From NCBI GenBank assembly GCA_016199245.1, contig JACQHC010000166.1:1-41984 (forward strand): DNA of 41,984 nucleotides. Direction: 5' to 3'. Shown here piece after piece: positions 17,587 through 25,148 of the stretch. The notes beneath the pieces were generated by a model. It saw only the letters and a program-made list of their open reading frames with translations, did not search any database and had not been told where the DNA came from. The stretch is from Gemmatimonadota bacterium (GTDB lineage: Bacteria > Gemmatimonadota > Gemmatimonadetes > Gemmatimonadales > GWC2-71-9). Position 1 is the stretch's first letter. Every line of letters begins with the position of its first letter. The position numbers were made by a program, and so were the translations under genes.

Positions 17587-18084
17587 GTGCTGCCGTTGAT
17601 TCGCGCCCTGGTCTACGCCACGTTGTTCGTGGCGTTCGTGCTCGTGTTCGTGCCCGCACGAATCATCGAGTCCACGGGCATTACCCGGCCCGCCACGATC
17701 GGCGCTGCCCAGTTGGCCGGCGGCCTGATCACCGTTCTCGGCGGTGGCCTGGCATTGTGGTGCGTGCTGACGTTCGCGCTGGTGGGGCGCGGCACGCCGG
17801 CGCCGTTCGATCCGCCGCGCCGACTCGTAGCAACGGGCCCGTATCGGTTCGTGCGCAACCCGATGTACAGCGGCGCGGGCGGCGCCCTGGCGGGCGCTGC
17901 GCTGTTCTATGCATCGCTGGCCCTGCTGGGCTACACCGTGCTGTTCTTCCTCATTACGCACGTGTTCGTCGTGGCGTACGAGGAGCCGGTGCTGCGTCGG
18001 ATGTTCGGCGCGGAATACGAGGCGTACTGCGCGACGACGCGCCGGTGGTGGCCGCTCCCCCATCGCGAGGGGAGACCGCGCTGA
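17587..18084 (+). CDS. isoprenylcysteine carboxyl methyltransferase family membrane protein
   Basis: A 165-residue inner-membrane protein with a GTG start, 15 bases after the zinc-ribbon gene. There are three to four hydrophobic helices (VYATLFVAFVLVFV, LAGGLITVLGGGLALWCVLT, and a paired helix with SLALLGYTVLFFLITHVFVV). The signature is LVATGPYRFVRNPMYSG, followed by EEPVLRRMFGAEYEAYCA, which forms the SAM-binding core in ICMT/PEMT/NnrU-like proteins. The bacterial homologues methylate small or lipid acceptors of mostly unknown identity. It is followed closely by the promoter at 18089. Confidence 0.85.
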   Translation: MLPLIRALVYATLFVAFVLVFVPARIIESTGITRPATIGAAQLAGGLITVLGGGLALWCVLTFALVGRGTPAPFDPPRRLVATGPYRFVRNPMYSGAGGALAGAALFYASLALLGYTVLFFLITHVFVVAYEEPVLRRMFGAEYEAYCATTRRWWPLPHREGRPR

Positions 18085-18088
18085 GGGG

Positions 18089-18117
18089 TTGACCGCGTGC
18101 CCGGCCGCTCGTATTGT
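18089..18117 (+). promoter_or_regulatory. sigma-70-type promoter of the leader ORF
   Basis: TTGACC at 18089-18094 and TATTGT at 18112-18117 are separated by exactly 17 bases. The expected start of transcription, about 7 bases after the -10, falls on the A of the ATG at 18124. This is the best-matching promoter I can see in the window. Confidence 0.65.
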
Positions 18118-18123
18118 GCGACC

Positions 18124-18192
18124 ATGACCAAGACCTGCCACGGTCGCAACCACAACTTCGGGAATCCGCGGGCGCCCCGGCGACCCGGCTAG
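18124..18192 (+). CDS. 22-codon leaderless ORF, possible leader peptide
   Basis: ATG to TAG encodes the 22-residue peptide MTKTCHGRNHNFGNPRAPRR followed by PG. It is basic, with three Asn (residues 9, 11 and 14), two His and one Cys. The promoter at 18089-18117 predicts a transcript beginning at or next to this ATG, so translation would be leaderless. The ORF ends 27 bases before an intrinsic terminator, which is itself followed by tRNA-Asn. This order resembles an attenuator leader. The coding status rests only on the promoter fit and position. Confidence 0.4.
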   Translation: MTKTCHGRNHNFGNPRAPRRPG

Positions 18193-18219
18193 CACTCGTT
18201 GATCCAGTAGATCGCGACG

Positions 18220-18252
18220 GCCCGCCGGGGGTTTCTGCCGGCGGGCGTTTTC
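18220..18252 (+). terminator. intrinsic terminator
   Basis: GCCCGCCGG (18220-18228) pairs perfectly with CCGGCGGGC (18238-18246) around a 9-base loop and is followed by GTTTTC. It is the clearest classical terminator in the window. It lies between the 22-codon ORF and tRNA-Asn, so it would end a transcript of about 130 nt from 18124. Confidence 0.8.
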
Positions 18253-18268
18253 GTATGTAGGAGTATCT

Positions 18269-18341
18269 TGGGGTGTAGGTCAATTGGCAGACCGCCGGAC
18301 TGTTAATCCGGAAGTTGCAGGTTCGAATCCTGCCGCCCCAG
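18269..18341 (+). tRNA. tRNA-Asn (GTT)
   Basis: The cloverleaf is complete at 73 nt. The acceptor stem TGGGGTG pairs with CGCCCCA (with one U-G pair), the D stem is GGTC/GACC, the anticodon stem CCGGA/TCCGG encloses loop CTGTTAA with anticodon GTT, and the T stem GCAGG/CCTGC encloses TTCGAAT. The discriminator base is G, as usual for Asn, and no CCA is encoded. A weak TATGTA box lies at 18254-18259. The tRNA may alternatively be transcribed by read-through of the terminator just upstream. Confidence 0.95.
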
Positions 18342-18392
18342 TCGTTCCGTCGTGCCGTTCCAACGTGATTCCAACGCGGCGGTGGCCGAACC

Positions 18393-19880
18393 ATGATCAC
18401 ACACATCGTTCTTCTCGCGGCCGGAAGCGCGAGGGCTTTGTTCGCCCCGCAGGACCGGGCGCCGTCACGACCATCCTTTTCACCCGTGCAAGTGGAGGTG
18501 TTCGCCACGCCGGGTGCCCAGCCCAACGCCTGGGCGGATTACGACAATGACGGCGACCTGGACCTCTTCGTTGGGTTTCGCGGGGCTCGGAACCGGCTCT
18601 ATCGCAACGACGGCGGACGCTTCACGGACGTCGCGGCATCCGTGGGGCTCGATGACCTCCCGGAGACGCGTGCGGCCGCCTGGGGTGATTTCGATCGCGA
18701 CGGCCAGCTGGACCTGTACGTCGGGTTCGCGGGCCGGGACAGCGTGGCGAACCGCCTGTACCGCAACGAAGGGAACGGCACTCGGTTCACCGACGTCGGA
18801 GCGCGCTACGGCGTCGCCGTGATCGGGGTTACGCGGCAACCCTCCTGGGTCGATTACGACAACGATGGCGATGTGGACCTGTTCGTGGCGTTCCGCGACC
18901 AACCCAACCGGCTGTTCCGCAACGACGGGACCAGGTTCACGGACGTGACCGCGCAGTCCGGCATCGGCGACCCGCGCCGCACGGTCGGCGTGGCATGGTT
19001 CGACATGGACACGGACGGTGACCTGGACGCGTTCGTGGCGAATCAGGACGGCGATGAAGACGGCGTGTTCCGGAACGACGGTGGGCGCTTCACGGACGTC
19101 GCCCGGGCGCTGGGCATGCACCAGCCGGGCCGCGCGAGCGACCACGGCAGCGTCGGGCCCGCCGTGACCGACTACGACAACGACGGCGATCTCGACATCT
19201 TCATCGCGACCTACGGGCCGGACGTGTTATGGCAGAACCAGGGCGCCGGCACGTTCCGGGAGGTGGCCCGGGGGACACCGTTGAGCGGCGACTATCACTC
19301 CACGACCGCCGCCTTCGGCGACTACGACAACGATGGATGGGAAGACGTGTTCGTCGCATCGTATCTCGCCGATCAGGCCGAGGCGCCGGACCACCTGTTC
19401 CGCAATGAGCGTGGCGTGTTCTCCGACCTCACTCCGAAAGCAATGCTGGAGAAAGGCGCGAGCCACGGTGTGACGTGGGCAGACTATGACGGGGACGGCG
19501 ATCTCGACCTGGCGCTCGCCAACAACCATGCCAGGGGAACGCACGTCCTGTATCGCAATGACCTTCCGCCCGCCGCTGCAAGTCGCTCGCTGTTCGTCCA
19601 GGTGCTGGACGCCGACGGGCGGTACACGCGCGCCGGCTCCGAAGTGCGGCTGTTCGACGCAGTGTCCGGGCGCCTGCTCGGCGCCCGGCTGGTGGACAGC
19701 GGCGGCGGCTACTGCTCGCACGGAACAGCGCCTGTGCATTTCGGGTTGCAGTCCGGGGTCGAGCGGGTTCACGTCCGCGCGACGGTGATGACGCCAGCCG
19801 GCCGGCGGGACATCGAGATGCGGGACGTGGCGCCGGATCGGCTGCTGCGGCGCACGCTCGACGTGCGGGCCCCGCGCTAA
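18393..19880 (+). CDS. secreted CRTAC1/FG-GAP repeat protein with ASPIC/UnbV domain
   Basis: A 495-residue protein with a short N-terminal signal (MITHIVLLAAGSARALFA). It has about seven FG-GAP/VCBS repeats, each with a calcium-binding-like loop such as WADYDNDGDLDLFVGF, YRNDGGRFTDVA and FGDYDNDGWEDVFVAS. These repeats form a beta-propeller like that of integrin alpha chains. The last ~110 residues (FVQVLDADGRY...GGGYCSHGTAPVHFGL) fit an ASPIC/UnbV domain. Such proteins are exported and may bind surface polysaccharide or protein; the ligand is unknown. It starts 51 bases after tRNA-Asn and ends 5 bases from the convergent nuclease gene. Confidence 0.88.
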   Translation: MITHIVLLAAGSARALFAPQDRAPSRPSFSPVQVEVFATPGAQPNAWADYDNDGDLDLFVGFRGARNRLYRNDGGRFTDVAASVGLDDLPETRAAAWGDFDRDGQLDLYVGFAGRDSVANRLYRNEGNGTRFTDVGARYGVAVIGVTRQPSWVDYDNDGDVDLFVAFRDQPNRLFRNDGTRFTDVTAQSGIGDPRRTVGVAWFDMDTDGDLDAFVANQDGDEDGVFRNDGGRFTDVARALGMHQPGRASDHGSVGPAVTDYDNDGDLDIFIATYGPDVLWQNQGAGTFREVARGTPLSGDYHSTTAAFGDYDNDGWEDVFVASYLADQAEAPDHLFRNERGVFSDLTPKAMLEKGASHGVTWADYDGDGDLDLALANNHARGTHVLYRNDLPPAAASRSLFVQVLDADGRYTRAGSEVRLFDAVSGRLLGARLVDSGGGYCSHGTAPVHFGLQSGVERVHVRATVMTPAGRRDIEMRDVAPDRLLRRTLDVRAPR

Positions 19881-19885
19881 GCGCC

Positions 19886-20971
19886 CTACATCCAGACCGA
19901 GAGTGGGACCGTGCGGCGCAGCGCGGCGGGGCGTCGGCGGAACCAGGAAAGCAGCAGCAGCATCTCGTCGAGGTCGGAAGGCTTTGTGGTCTCCTCGGCG
20001 GCGGATCCCGCATGCGCGGCCACGAGAGCGCGGAAGGCCACCTGCTCGATCGGCGTCCGCGGCGCCGGTGCGGATGCGCGGACCGTGGCGCGTCGGATGA
20101 CGTAGGCCCGATCATCCCCGAACGTGCCGGGATCCGTGTACACGAACGTGAGGGACTCGACGGCGCTCCGGGCGCGCGCGACCGCCGCCAGTAGCCACTC
20201 CAGCGCCTCGAACCGCTCGCGCCACCACGTTGCCCGCTCGAAGTCCTCGCCGTCGCTCGCCGCCGCCATCCCGGCCACGACGCCGTCCAGCGGCGCGAGA
20301 CTCCGCCCCTCGAGAAACGCCACTGCCGCCTCCACCCGCCGCCGGTATTCGGCTTCCGCCACGAGCCCAGCGCAGGGACCGGTGCACGTGCCGAAATCAT
20401 AGCGCATACAGGCGGCCCGACGCGTGCCGAACAGGTCGCCCTGATCCGGGTACACAACCGGCATCCGCAGGGCGCAGTCCCGCAATCCCAACAGATCGTT
20501 CAGCACGCGCACCGACTCGACGAGCCGGGAGGGCACCACGAACGGCCCGTAGTAGCGCATTCCGTCCTCCGCGGCCGATCGGGACACGAACACTTTGGGT
20601 GCGGCGCCGCCGGACACCTTCACGAATGCCACGTTGGAGCGCCGGTTCATCCGGACGTTGAACACGGGCCGATGGAACTTGATGTGACGCAACTCGGCAA
20701 GGCAGGCGGCGAACTCGGACGGCTGGTAGTCCCACGCGATGTCGGCGGCCGTGCGAAGAATGCGGCCCGCCTTCTCGTCCAGGTCCAGCTTGCCGAAGTA
20801 CGACAGCAGGCGCACGCGGAGCCGCTTCGCCTTCCCCACGTACACGACCCGCCCGGCTGGGTCCATCATGCGGTACACGGCGGGCCGGTTTTCGGCCAGC
20901 GCGCTCACGCGGCGTCGCAGCGTATCGAGATCGCCGAGCGGAAGGGCGAGGGCGGTCAGGCGGTTCTCCAA
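19886..20971 (-). CDS. Cho/UvrC-like GIY-YIG endonuclease
   Basis: I start at a TTG (20971), which gives 361 residues and overlaps the upstream peptidase gene by 16 bases; a GTG at 20908 is the alternative. The GIY-YIG domain reads AVYRMMD...VVYVGKAKRLRVRL, and its end reads LAELRHIKFHRPVFNV, so the Tyr, Arg, Glu and Asn positions known to be catalytic in UvrC are kept. A Cys-rich block with CMRYDFGTCTGPCAG follows, as in UvrC, then a helical part like the UvrB-interacting region (FERATWWRERFEALEWL). The C-terminal RNase H-like and HhH domains of full UvrC are absent. Cho makes a 3' incision in nucleotide excision repair. It is the last gene of a repair-linked operon. Confidence 0.82.
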   Translation of the reverse strand: MENRLTALALPLGDLDTLRRRVSALAENRPAVYRMMDPAGRVVYVGKAKRLRVRLLSYFGKLDLDEKAGRILRTAADIAWDYQPSEFAACLAELRHIKFHRPVFNVRMNRRSNVAFVKVSGGAAPKVFVSRSAAEDGMRYYGPFVVPSRLVESVRVLNDLLGLRDCALRMPVVYPDQGDLFGTRRAACMRYDFGTCTGPCAGLVAEAEYRRRVEAAVAFLEGRSLAPLDGVVAGMAAASDGEDFERATWWRERFEALEWLLAAVARARSAVESLTFVYTDPGTFGDDRAYVIRRATVRASAPAPRTPIEQVAFRALVAAHAGSAAEETTKPSDLDEMLLLLSWFRRRPAALRRTVPLSVWM

Positions 20972-21969
20972 CGGCCGCGCGCGTAGTCGTGCAACGCGAG
21001 GAATTTCTCGTAGGTGACGAGCCCCTTGCGCTTGCGCCCCAGCTCGGCGAACAACTCCCGCATGCGGCCGCGGCGCGTGACGTAGAAGCGGAACGTCTCG
21101 GCGAAATCTTCCTGTGGGTGCGTGGCGGCATACGCCGAAACGTGATCCACCAGCGTGGTCGCCACGCGGCGGCGCTGGAAGTCCACCCACGTCGTGTCCA
21201 CGCCCCGATACGCCTTGTCCACCTCGCCGAACACCCGGCGGAACCGCTCCGTTCTGGTCCAGCGCCAGTTGTGATACAGGTAGCTGTGGCCCAGCTCGTG
21301 CGCGAGCAGCCCGACCAGCATGGGCCACGGAATCTCATCCCGCTTCCGCTTGCCAATCACGTATTGCTGGTCGATCTCGACGATCTTGGGGAACCGCGGG
21401 TCCACGCCGGAGACGCCAGGACGGAGCAACACGCGGTAGCCCCACGGCCGGATACGTGATACGAGCAACAGCCGGCGCACGCGGGTCAATGCTTCGGGGA
21501 TGAGGTCCTGACCCGCGGCGTCGCCGCCGCACCATGGGCAGACGTTCATCCAGTCGTCCACGCCGCGACCGCAATGGGGGCAGTCCCCGTCGAACTCGTT
21601 GTCCTCGCTCCAGCTCTGCTCGCGGCCGCACCAGGGACACTGTGGCATGGGGTACTCGACGCCGCCGCCGCAGCCCCAGTCGCACCGCGCGTGGAACGTG
21701 AACCCTTTTGGGGCCTTGAGCGGCGACTCGGCGGAGGAGCCTTTCTCGTAGATCCGCGCGCCGCACCAGGGACAGTAGGAAAAACGGTCGGACACGATCC
21801 AACCGCACTTGTAGCATTCCGCCCCGGTTTCCCTTGCGGTGTCCGGCCACACCTGCTTCCGCGCGCAATTCGGGCAGAAACGCCAGTAGCGCCCGAGCTC
21901 GTAGCCGCACGCGCAGCGGAGCTCCGGCTTGGGCGTCGCCGGCCGGCGCCGTCTAGCCTTCGCGTTCAT
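20956..21969 (-). CDS. metallopeptidase with N-terminal zinc-ribbon array
   Basis: A 337-residue cytosolic protein. About the first 150 residues hold six CxxC-type knuckles and further Cys pairs (CPNC, CYKC, CPWC, CPWC, CPHC, CPWC), consistent with three or four zinc ribbons. The C-terminal domain has HELGH (His224, Glu225, His228), then VSAYAATHPQEDFAETF with Glu287/Glu291 as third-ligand candidates. This resembles putative zinc-binding metallopeptidases of the Peptidase_Mx type (gluzincins). Zinc ribbons commonly bind nucleic acid or protein. It lies 18 bases after mutM and overlaps the GIY-YIG nuclease gene, hinting at proteolysis linked to DNA repair. The substrate is unknown. Confidence 0.8.
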   Translation of the reverse strand: MNAKARRRRPATPKPELRCACGYELGRYWRFCPNCARKQVWPDTARETGAECYKCGWIVSDRFSYCPWCGARIYEKGSSAESPLKAPKGFTFHARCDWGCGGGVEYPMPQCPWCGREQSWSEDNEFDGDCPHCGRGVDDWMNVCPWCGGDAAGQDLIPEALTRVRRLLLVSRIRPWGYRVLLRPGVSGVDPRFPKIVEIDQQYVIGKRKRDEIPWPMLVGLLAHELGHSYLYHNWRWTRTERFRRVFGEVDKAYRGVDTTWVDFQRRRVATTLVDHVSAYAATHPQEDFAETFRFYVTRRGRMRELFAELGRKRKGLVTYEKFLALHDYARGRWRTA

Positions 21970-21987
21970 CCAGCCGGTTGGCTCGTT

Positions 21988-22821
21988 TCACGCTCGCCCT
22001 TGGCAGCGAAAGCAGAACGTCGTGGCCCGGCCGTCGATGGCGTGTGTGGTGACGAGTCCGGTACCGCACCGCGGACAGGGCCGGCCGCCGCGACCGTACA
22101 CCCGCAGTGCGTGCTGGTGTGCGCCCCGCTCCCCGGTGCCCGTACGGTAATCGCGCAACGTGGTACCTCGGTTGACTAGCGCGTTCTTGAGCACGTCCAG
22201 GATGGCCCGACGCAGCCGGCGCACGGCCGCCGGGCTGAGCTCGCTGGCTGGCACCGACGGGTCCACTCGCGCCCGGAACAGCGCCTCGTTCGCGTAGATG
22301 TTCCCGACACCGGCCAGGCGGCGCTGGTTCATCAGCACCTTCTTGACCGCCTGGCGGGTACCGCGCAGGCAGTCAGCGAACCGGGCCAGGTCGAAGTCCG
22401 CGGCGAGCGGTTCCGGTCCGATGCGCGCAGTATAGGATTGCCAGCCCGCTTCGTCCAACAGCCACACCGTGCCCAATCGCCGAACGTCCCGGTAGAGAAA
22501 CACGCGGCCATTTCCCAGCGCGGCTTCGAGCACCGTGTAGCGTCGAGCACCAGGCGGAGGACGCTGCGGGTAAACGACCAGAGACCCGGTCATGCGTGGC
22601 TGGATCACCACGCGGTGGCCGCTGGCCAGGCGGAACACAACGTGTTTCGCCCGTCGCATGACATCCACCACCCGGTTGCCCCGCAGCGTGGCAAGCAGTC
22701 GCCTGGCGGTCACCCGGCGCAATACGTCGGTAGCATGGAGTCGAGGACGGCGCAGCGTGCGGCCTACGAGCGCCGGCCGGAGCTCGCGGACGATCGTCTC
22801 GACCTCAGGAAGCTCCGGCAC
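21988..22821 (-). CDS. mutM: formamidopyrimidine-DNA glycosylase (Fpg/MutM)
   Basis: A 277-residue protein. I use the GTG at 22821 because it yields the required N-terminus (Met, then PELPEVETIVREL); the processed Pro is the Schiff-base nucleophile and the following Glu is catalytic. Longer in-frame versions run inside purD and would bury this terminus. Other visible elements are RAKHVVF, IQPRMTGSL, NIYANEALF, and the C-terminal zinc finger with CPRC and CFRC. It excises 8-oxoguanine and FaPy and nicks the abasic site. The gene overlaps purD by 17 bases and is followed after 18 bases by the zinc-ribbon peptidase. Confidence 0.95.
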   Translation of the reverse strand: MPELPEVETIVRELRPALVGRTLRRPRLHATDVLRRVTARRLLATLRGNRVVDVMRRAKHVVFRLASGHRVVIQPRMTGSLVVYPQRPPPGARRYTVLEAALGNGRVFLYRDVRRLGTVWLLDEAGWQSYTARIGPEPLAADFDLARFADCLRGTRQAVKKVLMNQRRLAGVGNIYANEALFRARVDPSVPASELSPAAVRRLRRAILDVLKNALVNRGTTLRDYRTGTGERGAHQHALRVYGRGGRPCPRCGTGLVTTHAIDGRATTFCFRCQGRA

Positions 22822-24079
22822 GTGCCGCTTCGCGCCAGCCGATGTCCCGGCGGAACACCCGGCCGCTGAAGGTGACGGCTTCGGCGAGCCGACGACTGCG
22901 CTCGGCCGCCGTGGGCACGTCTGGTCCCAGGCCCGTCGCGCAGAGGATGCGGCCGCCGGCAACCCGCAGTGTGCCGTCGGGATCGCGCGCGGTGCCGGCA
23001 TGGAACAGCAACGTCTCCGCCGGCAGGTCGGCCGGCAGGGTGATCGCGGCCCCCTTCTCCGGGGCGTCCGGGTACCCGCGCGCGGCAACGACCGTCGTGA
23101 CAGCCGCTCGAACGGCCGGCAGCCGCTCGGGTGGCCGCCATGTCTCGCGGGTCGCGATGCGCCAGCAGTGCGTGGCGAGATCATCGTCCAGCGCCGGGAG
23201 CACGGCCTGGGTTTCCGGGTCACCGAAGCGGCAGTTGAACTCGAGCACGTACGGATCACCGGACGGTGTCACCATGAGGCCCGCGTACAGCAGGCCGCGG
23301 TACGGGCATCCGGCACCGGCGAGCGCACCGAGGACCGGCCCGATCACTCGCTGCTCAACTCGCTCGAGCAGATCATCCGTGACGATCGACACCGGCGTGT
23401 AGGCGCCCATGCCTCCCGTGTTGGGTCCGGTGTCCCCGTCGCCCAGTCGCTTGTGGTCCTGGGATGCGGGAAGGAGCATCCAGCGCTCGCCGTCAGTCAT
23501 CACGAAGACCGACAGTTCCTCGCCTTCCAGGAATTCCTCCACCAGCACTTCGCGCCCGGCCGCGCCGAACCTGCCGCCGAGCATATCGGCGGCGACCTCT
23601 GCGGCTTCGACGCGCGTCGCGCAGACGACGGCTCCCTTTCCGGCGGCCAGTCCCGACGCCTTCACCACGAGCGGTTCGGCGTGCCCCTGGATGTACCGCT
23701 TCGCGTCTGCGGTGTCGGTGAACGTTCTCGTCAGGGCGGTCGGGACTCCGGCCTGGGCCATGAGCCGCTTGGCGAAAGCTTTCGAGGCCTCGATCCTGGC
23801 CGCGGCGGCCGTGGGACCGAACGCGGCGACCCCGGCAGCGGCCATCCGATCCACCAGTCCCGCCGCGAGCGGCGCCTCGGGGCCGACCACGACCATATCG
23901 AGTCGGCGTGCGCGAACTGCTTCGATCAGCTTATCGGGGTCATCCGCTGCGACAGGCAGGTTGGTTGCGACGGCGGCCGTGCCCGGGTTCCCTGGGGCAC
24001 AAAAAACCACGGCGGCACGGGACAGCGCCCAACACAGGGCGTGCTCCCGGCCGCCGCCGCCGATGACGAGGATCCTCAC
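22805..24079 (-). CDS. purD: phosphoribosylamine-glycine ligase
   Basis: A 424-residue ATP-grasp enzyme for the second step of purine synthesis (phosphoribosylamine + glycine + ATP). The N-terminus has the expected VIGGGGREHALCWAL. The ATP-grasp region includes VKASGLAAGKGAVV, EFLEGEELSVFVMTDG and QDHKRLGDGDTGPNTGGMGAY. The catalytic metal site is near VLEFNCRFGDPETQ, and the C-terminal domain contains GYPDAPEKG. Length is normal. Its start overlaps the stop of the M48 peptidase gene by 4 bases (ATGA) and its end overlaps mutM by 17, so it is translated within a coupled unit. Confidence 0.96.
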   Translation of the reverse strand: MRILVIGGGGREHALCWALSRAAVVFCAPGNPGTAAVATNLPVAADDPDKLIEAVRARRLDMVVVGPEAPLAAGLVDRMAAAGVAAFGPTAAAARIEASKAFAKRLMAQAGVPTALTRTFTDTADAKRYIQGHAEPLVVKASGLAAGKGAVVCATRVEAAEVAADMLGGRFGAAGREVLVEEFLEGEELSVFVMTDGERWMLLPASQDHKRLGDGDTGPNTGGMGAYTPVSIVTDDLLERVEQRVIGPVLGALAGAGCPYRGLLYAGLMVTPSGDPYVLEFNCRFGDPETQAVLPALDDDLATHCWRIATRETWRPPERLPAVRAAVTTVVAARGYPDAPEKGAAITLPADLPAETLLFHAGTARDPDGTLRVAGGRILCATGLGPDVPTAAERSRRLAEAVTFSGRVFRRDIGWREAARAGAS

Positions 24080-25080
24080 CGCCGAGTGGCGTCCTTGAAG
24101 GCGTCCGTGAAGGCTCGGGCCGCTCGCTTGGCCGCATCCGCGACGTCGCCGACCGTCTTCTTGGCCTCCGAAGCGTAGTACGAGGCGGCCGCGCCAACCT
24201 CGTCCGCCAGGCTCTTGTCTTCCGGCGAGCCGCGGCGCACGTACTCTCCGCTGAGGATCCGCTCGTAGACTCCCGCGTCGATCCAGCGCTTCAGCTCGGC
24301 GGCCCGGAGCGTGTTAAAGGGATGCGTGGCGCCCAGCGTGTTCAGGATCTTGTAGATCGTATCGAGTGCCCCGCCCTTCTCCTCGTACTCGGCCGCCTGC
24401 CGCATGAACGCGCCAAGATCCATGTCCGGCCCGGTGCCGCCCCCTGCCAGCTTCAGGAACACGCGCATGGACGCCGTGGCGTCCTGGCTGGCGAGCAGGC
24501 CCGCGCGGTCGGCGGACAGTTCGCTTTTCCGGTACCACTCCAGCAGGGCGAGCTTGATCGGCAGGAGTGCGATCCCGGCCAGGAACGGCAGATTCTGGAA
24601 CCCCAGCTCCAGGAGCAGGATGAGTACTGTGCGATACAGCGCATGACCGCTGATCACGTGTCCCAGCTCGTGGCCGATCAAGACCCGCATTTCGTCGGTC
24701 TCGAGCAGGCTCACCGCGCCGGAGTTGAGCACGATGAAGGGGCGCTCCACCCCAACGGCTCCGGCGTTCACCATCGGCGTTTGCGTGACGTACAGCTCCG
24801 GAGGGTCCGGCCAATCCATGGTGGCCGCAGCCTCGATCATCAACGTGTGCAGCGTGGGAAACTGGGTGGGTCCCACGCGGACCGCGTTTGCCTGGAACAA
24901 GAGGCGGATGCCCCTCTCACCGAACGTGCCGACGATCTTGCGCACCGCTTCGTCGAAGCCCGGAATGGCACGCAGCGTTTGCAGCGCGGCGCGGTCCGAC
25001 TGATGCTCCCAACTGATGGGGGCAATGGCAGGCAGGACCTTTCGGGGGCGAGTGGCGGGAAGGCTCGTGGGGTCGGTCAT
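24076..25080 (-). CDS. M48-family metallopeptidase
   Basis: A 334-residue protein. The zinc site is HELGH (His137, Glu138, His141) in GHELGHVISGH, with ELSADRAG supplying the third ligand, as in the M48 family. A hydrophobic stretch between them (TVLILLLELGFQNLPFLAGIALL) forms one or two membrane segments, so it is probably an inner-membrane protease with a cytosolic active site. This differs from HtpX, which begins with transmembrane helices. A helical tail with VGDVADAAKRAARAF follows. It heads a five-gene coupled run including purD and mutM; the 68-bp gap to the upstream metB-like gene shows no strong terminator, so co-transcription from further upstream cannot be excluded. Confidence 0.85.
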   Translation of the reverse strand: MTDPTSLPATRPRKVLPAIAPISWEHQSDRAALQTLRAIPGFDEAVRKIVGTFGERGIRLLFQANAVRVGPTQFPTLHTLMIEAAATMDWPDPPELYVTQTPMVNAGAVGVERPFIVLNSGAVSLLETDEMRVLIGHELGHVISGHALYRTVLILLLELGFQNLPFLAGIALLPIKLALLEWYRKSELSADRAGLLASQDATASMRVFLKLAGGGTGPDMDLGAFMRQAAEYEEKGGALDTIYKILNTLGATHPFNTLRAAELKRWIDAGVYERILSGEYVRRGSPEDKSLADEVGAAASYYASEAKKTVGDVADAAKRAARAFTDAFKDATRR

Positions 25081-25148
25081 GGCGTTCTCCGGCTTTGGGA
25101 ATGGGCGCGCTCACACCTACGGCGCGCCGCCGGCGCGGTTTCAGGCGG

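Noticed and set aside
18220-18341. Possible attachment site of an integrated element at tRNA-Asn
   Set aside because: No integrase and no repeat of the tRNA 3' end nearby; the following gene is an ordinary secreted protein.
22764-23259. N-terminal extension of MutM upstream of 22821
   Set aside because: It lies inside purD and would block the N-terminal Pro required for glycosylase chemistry.
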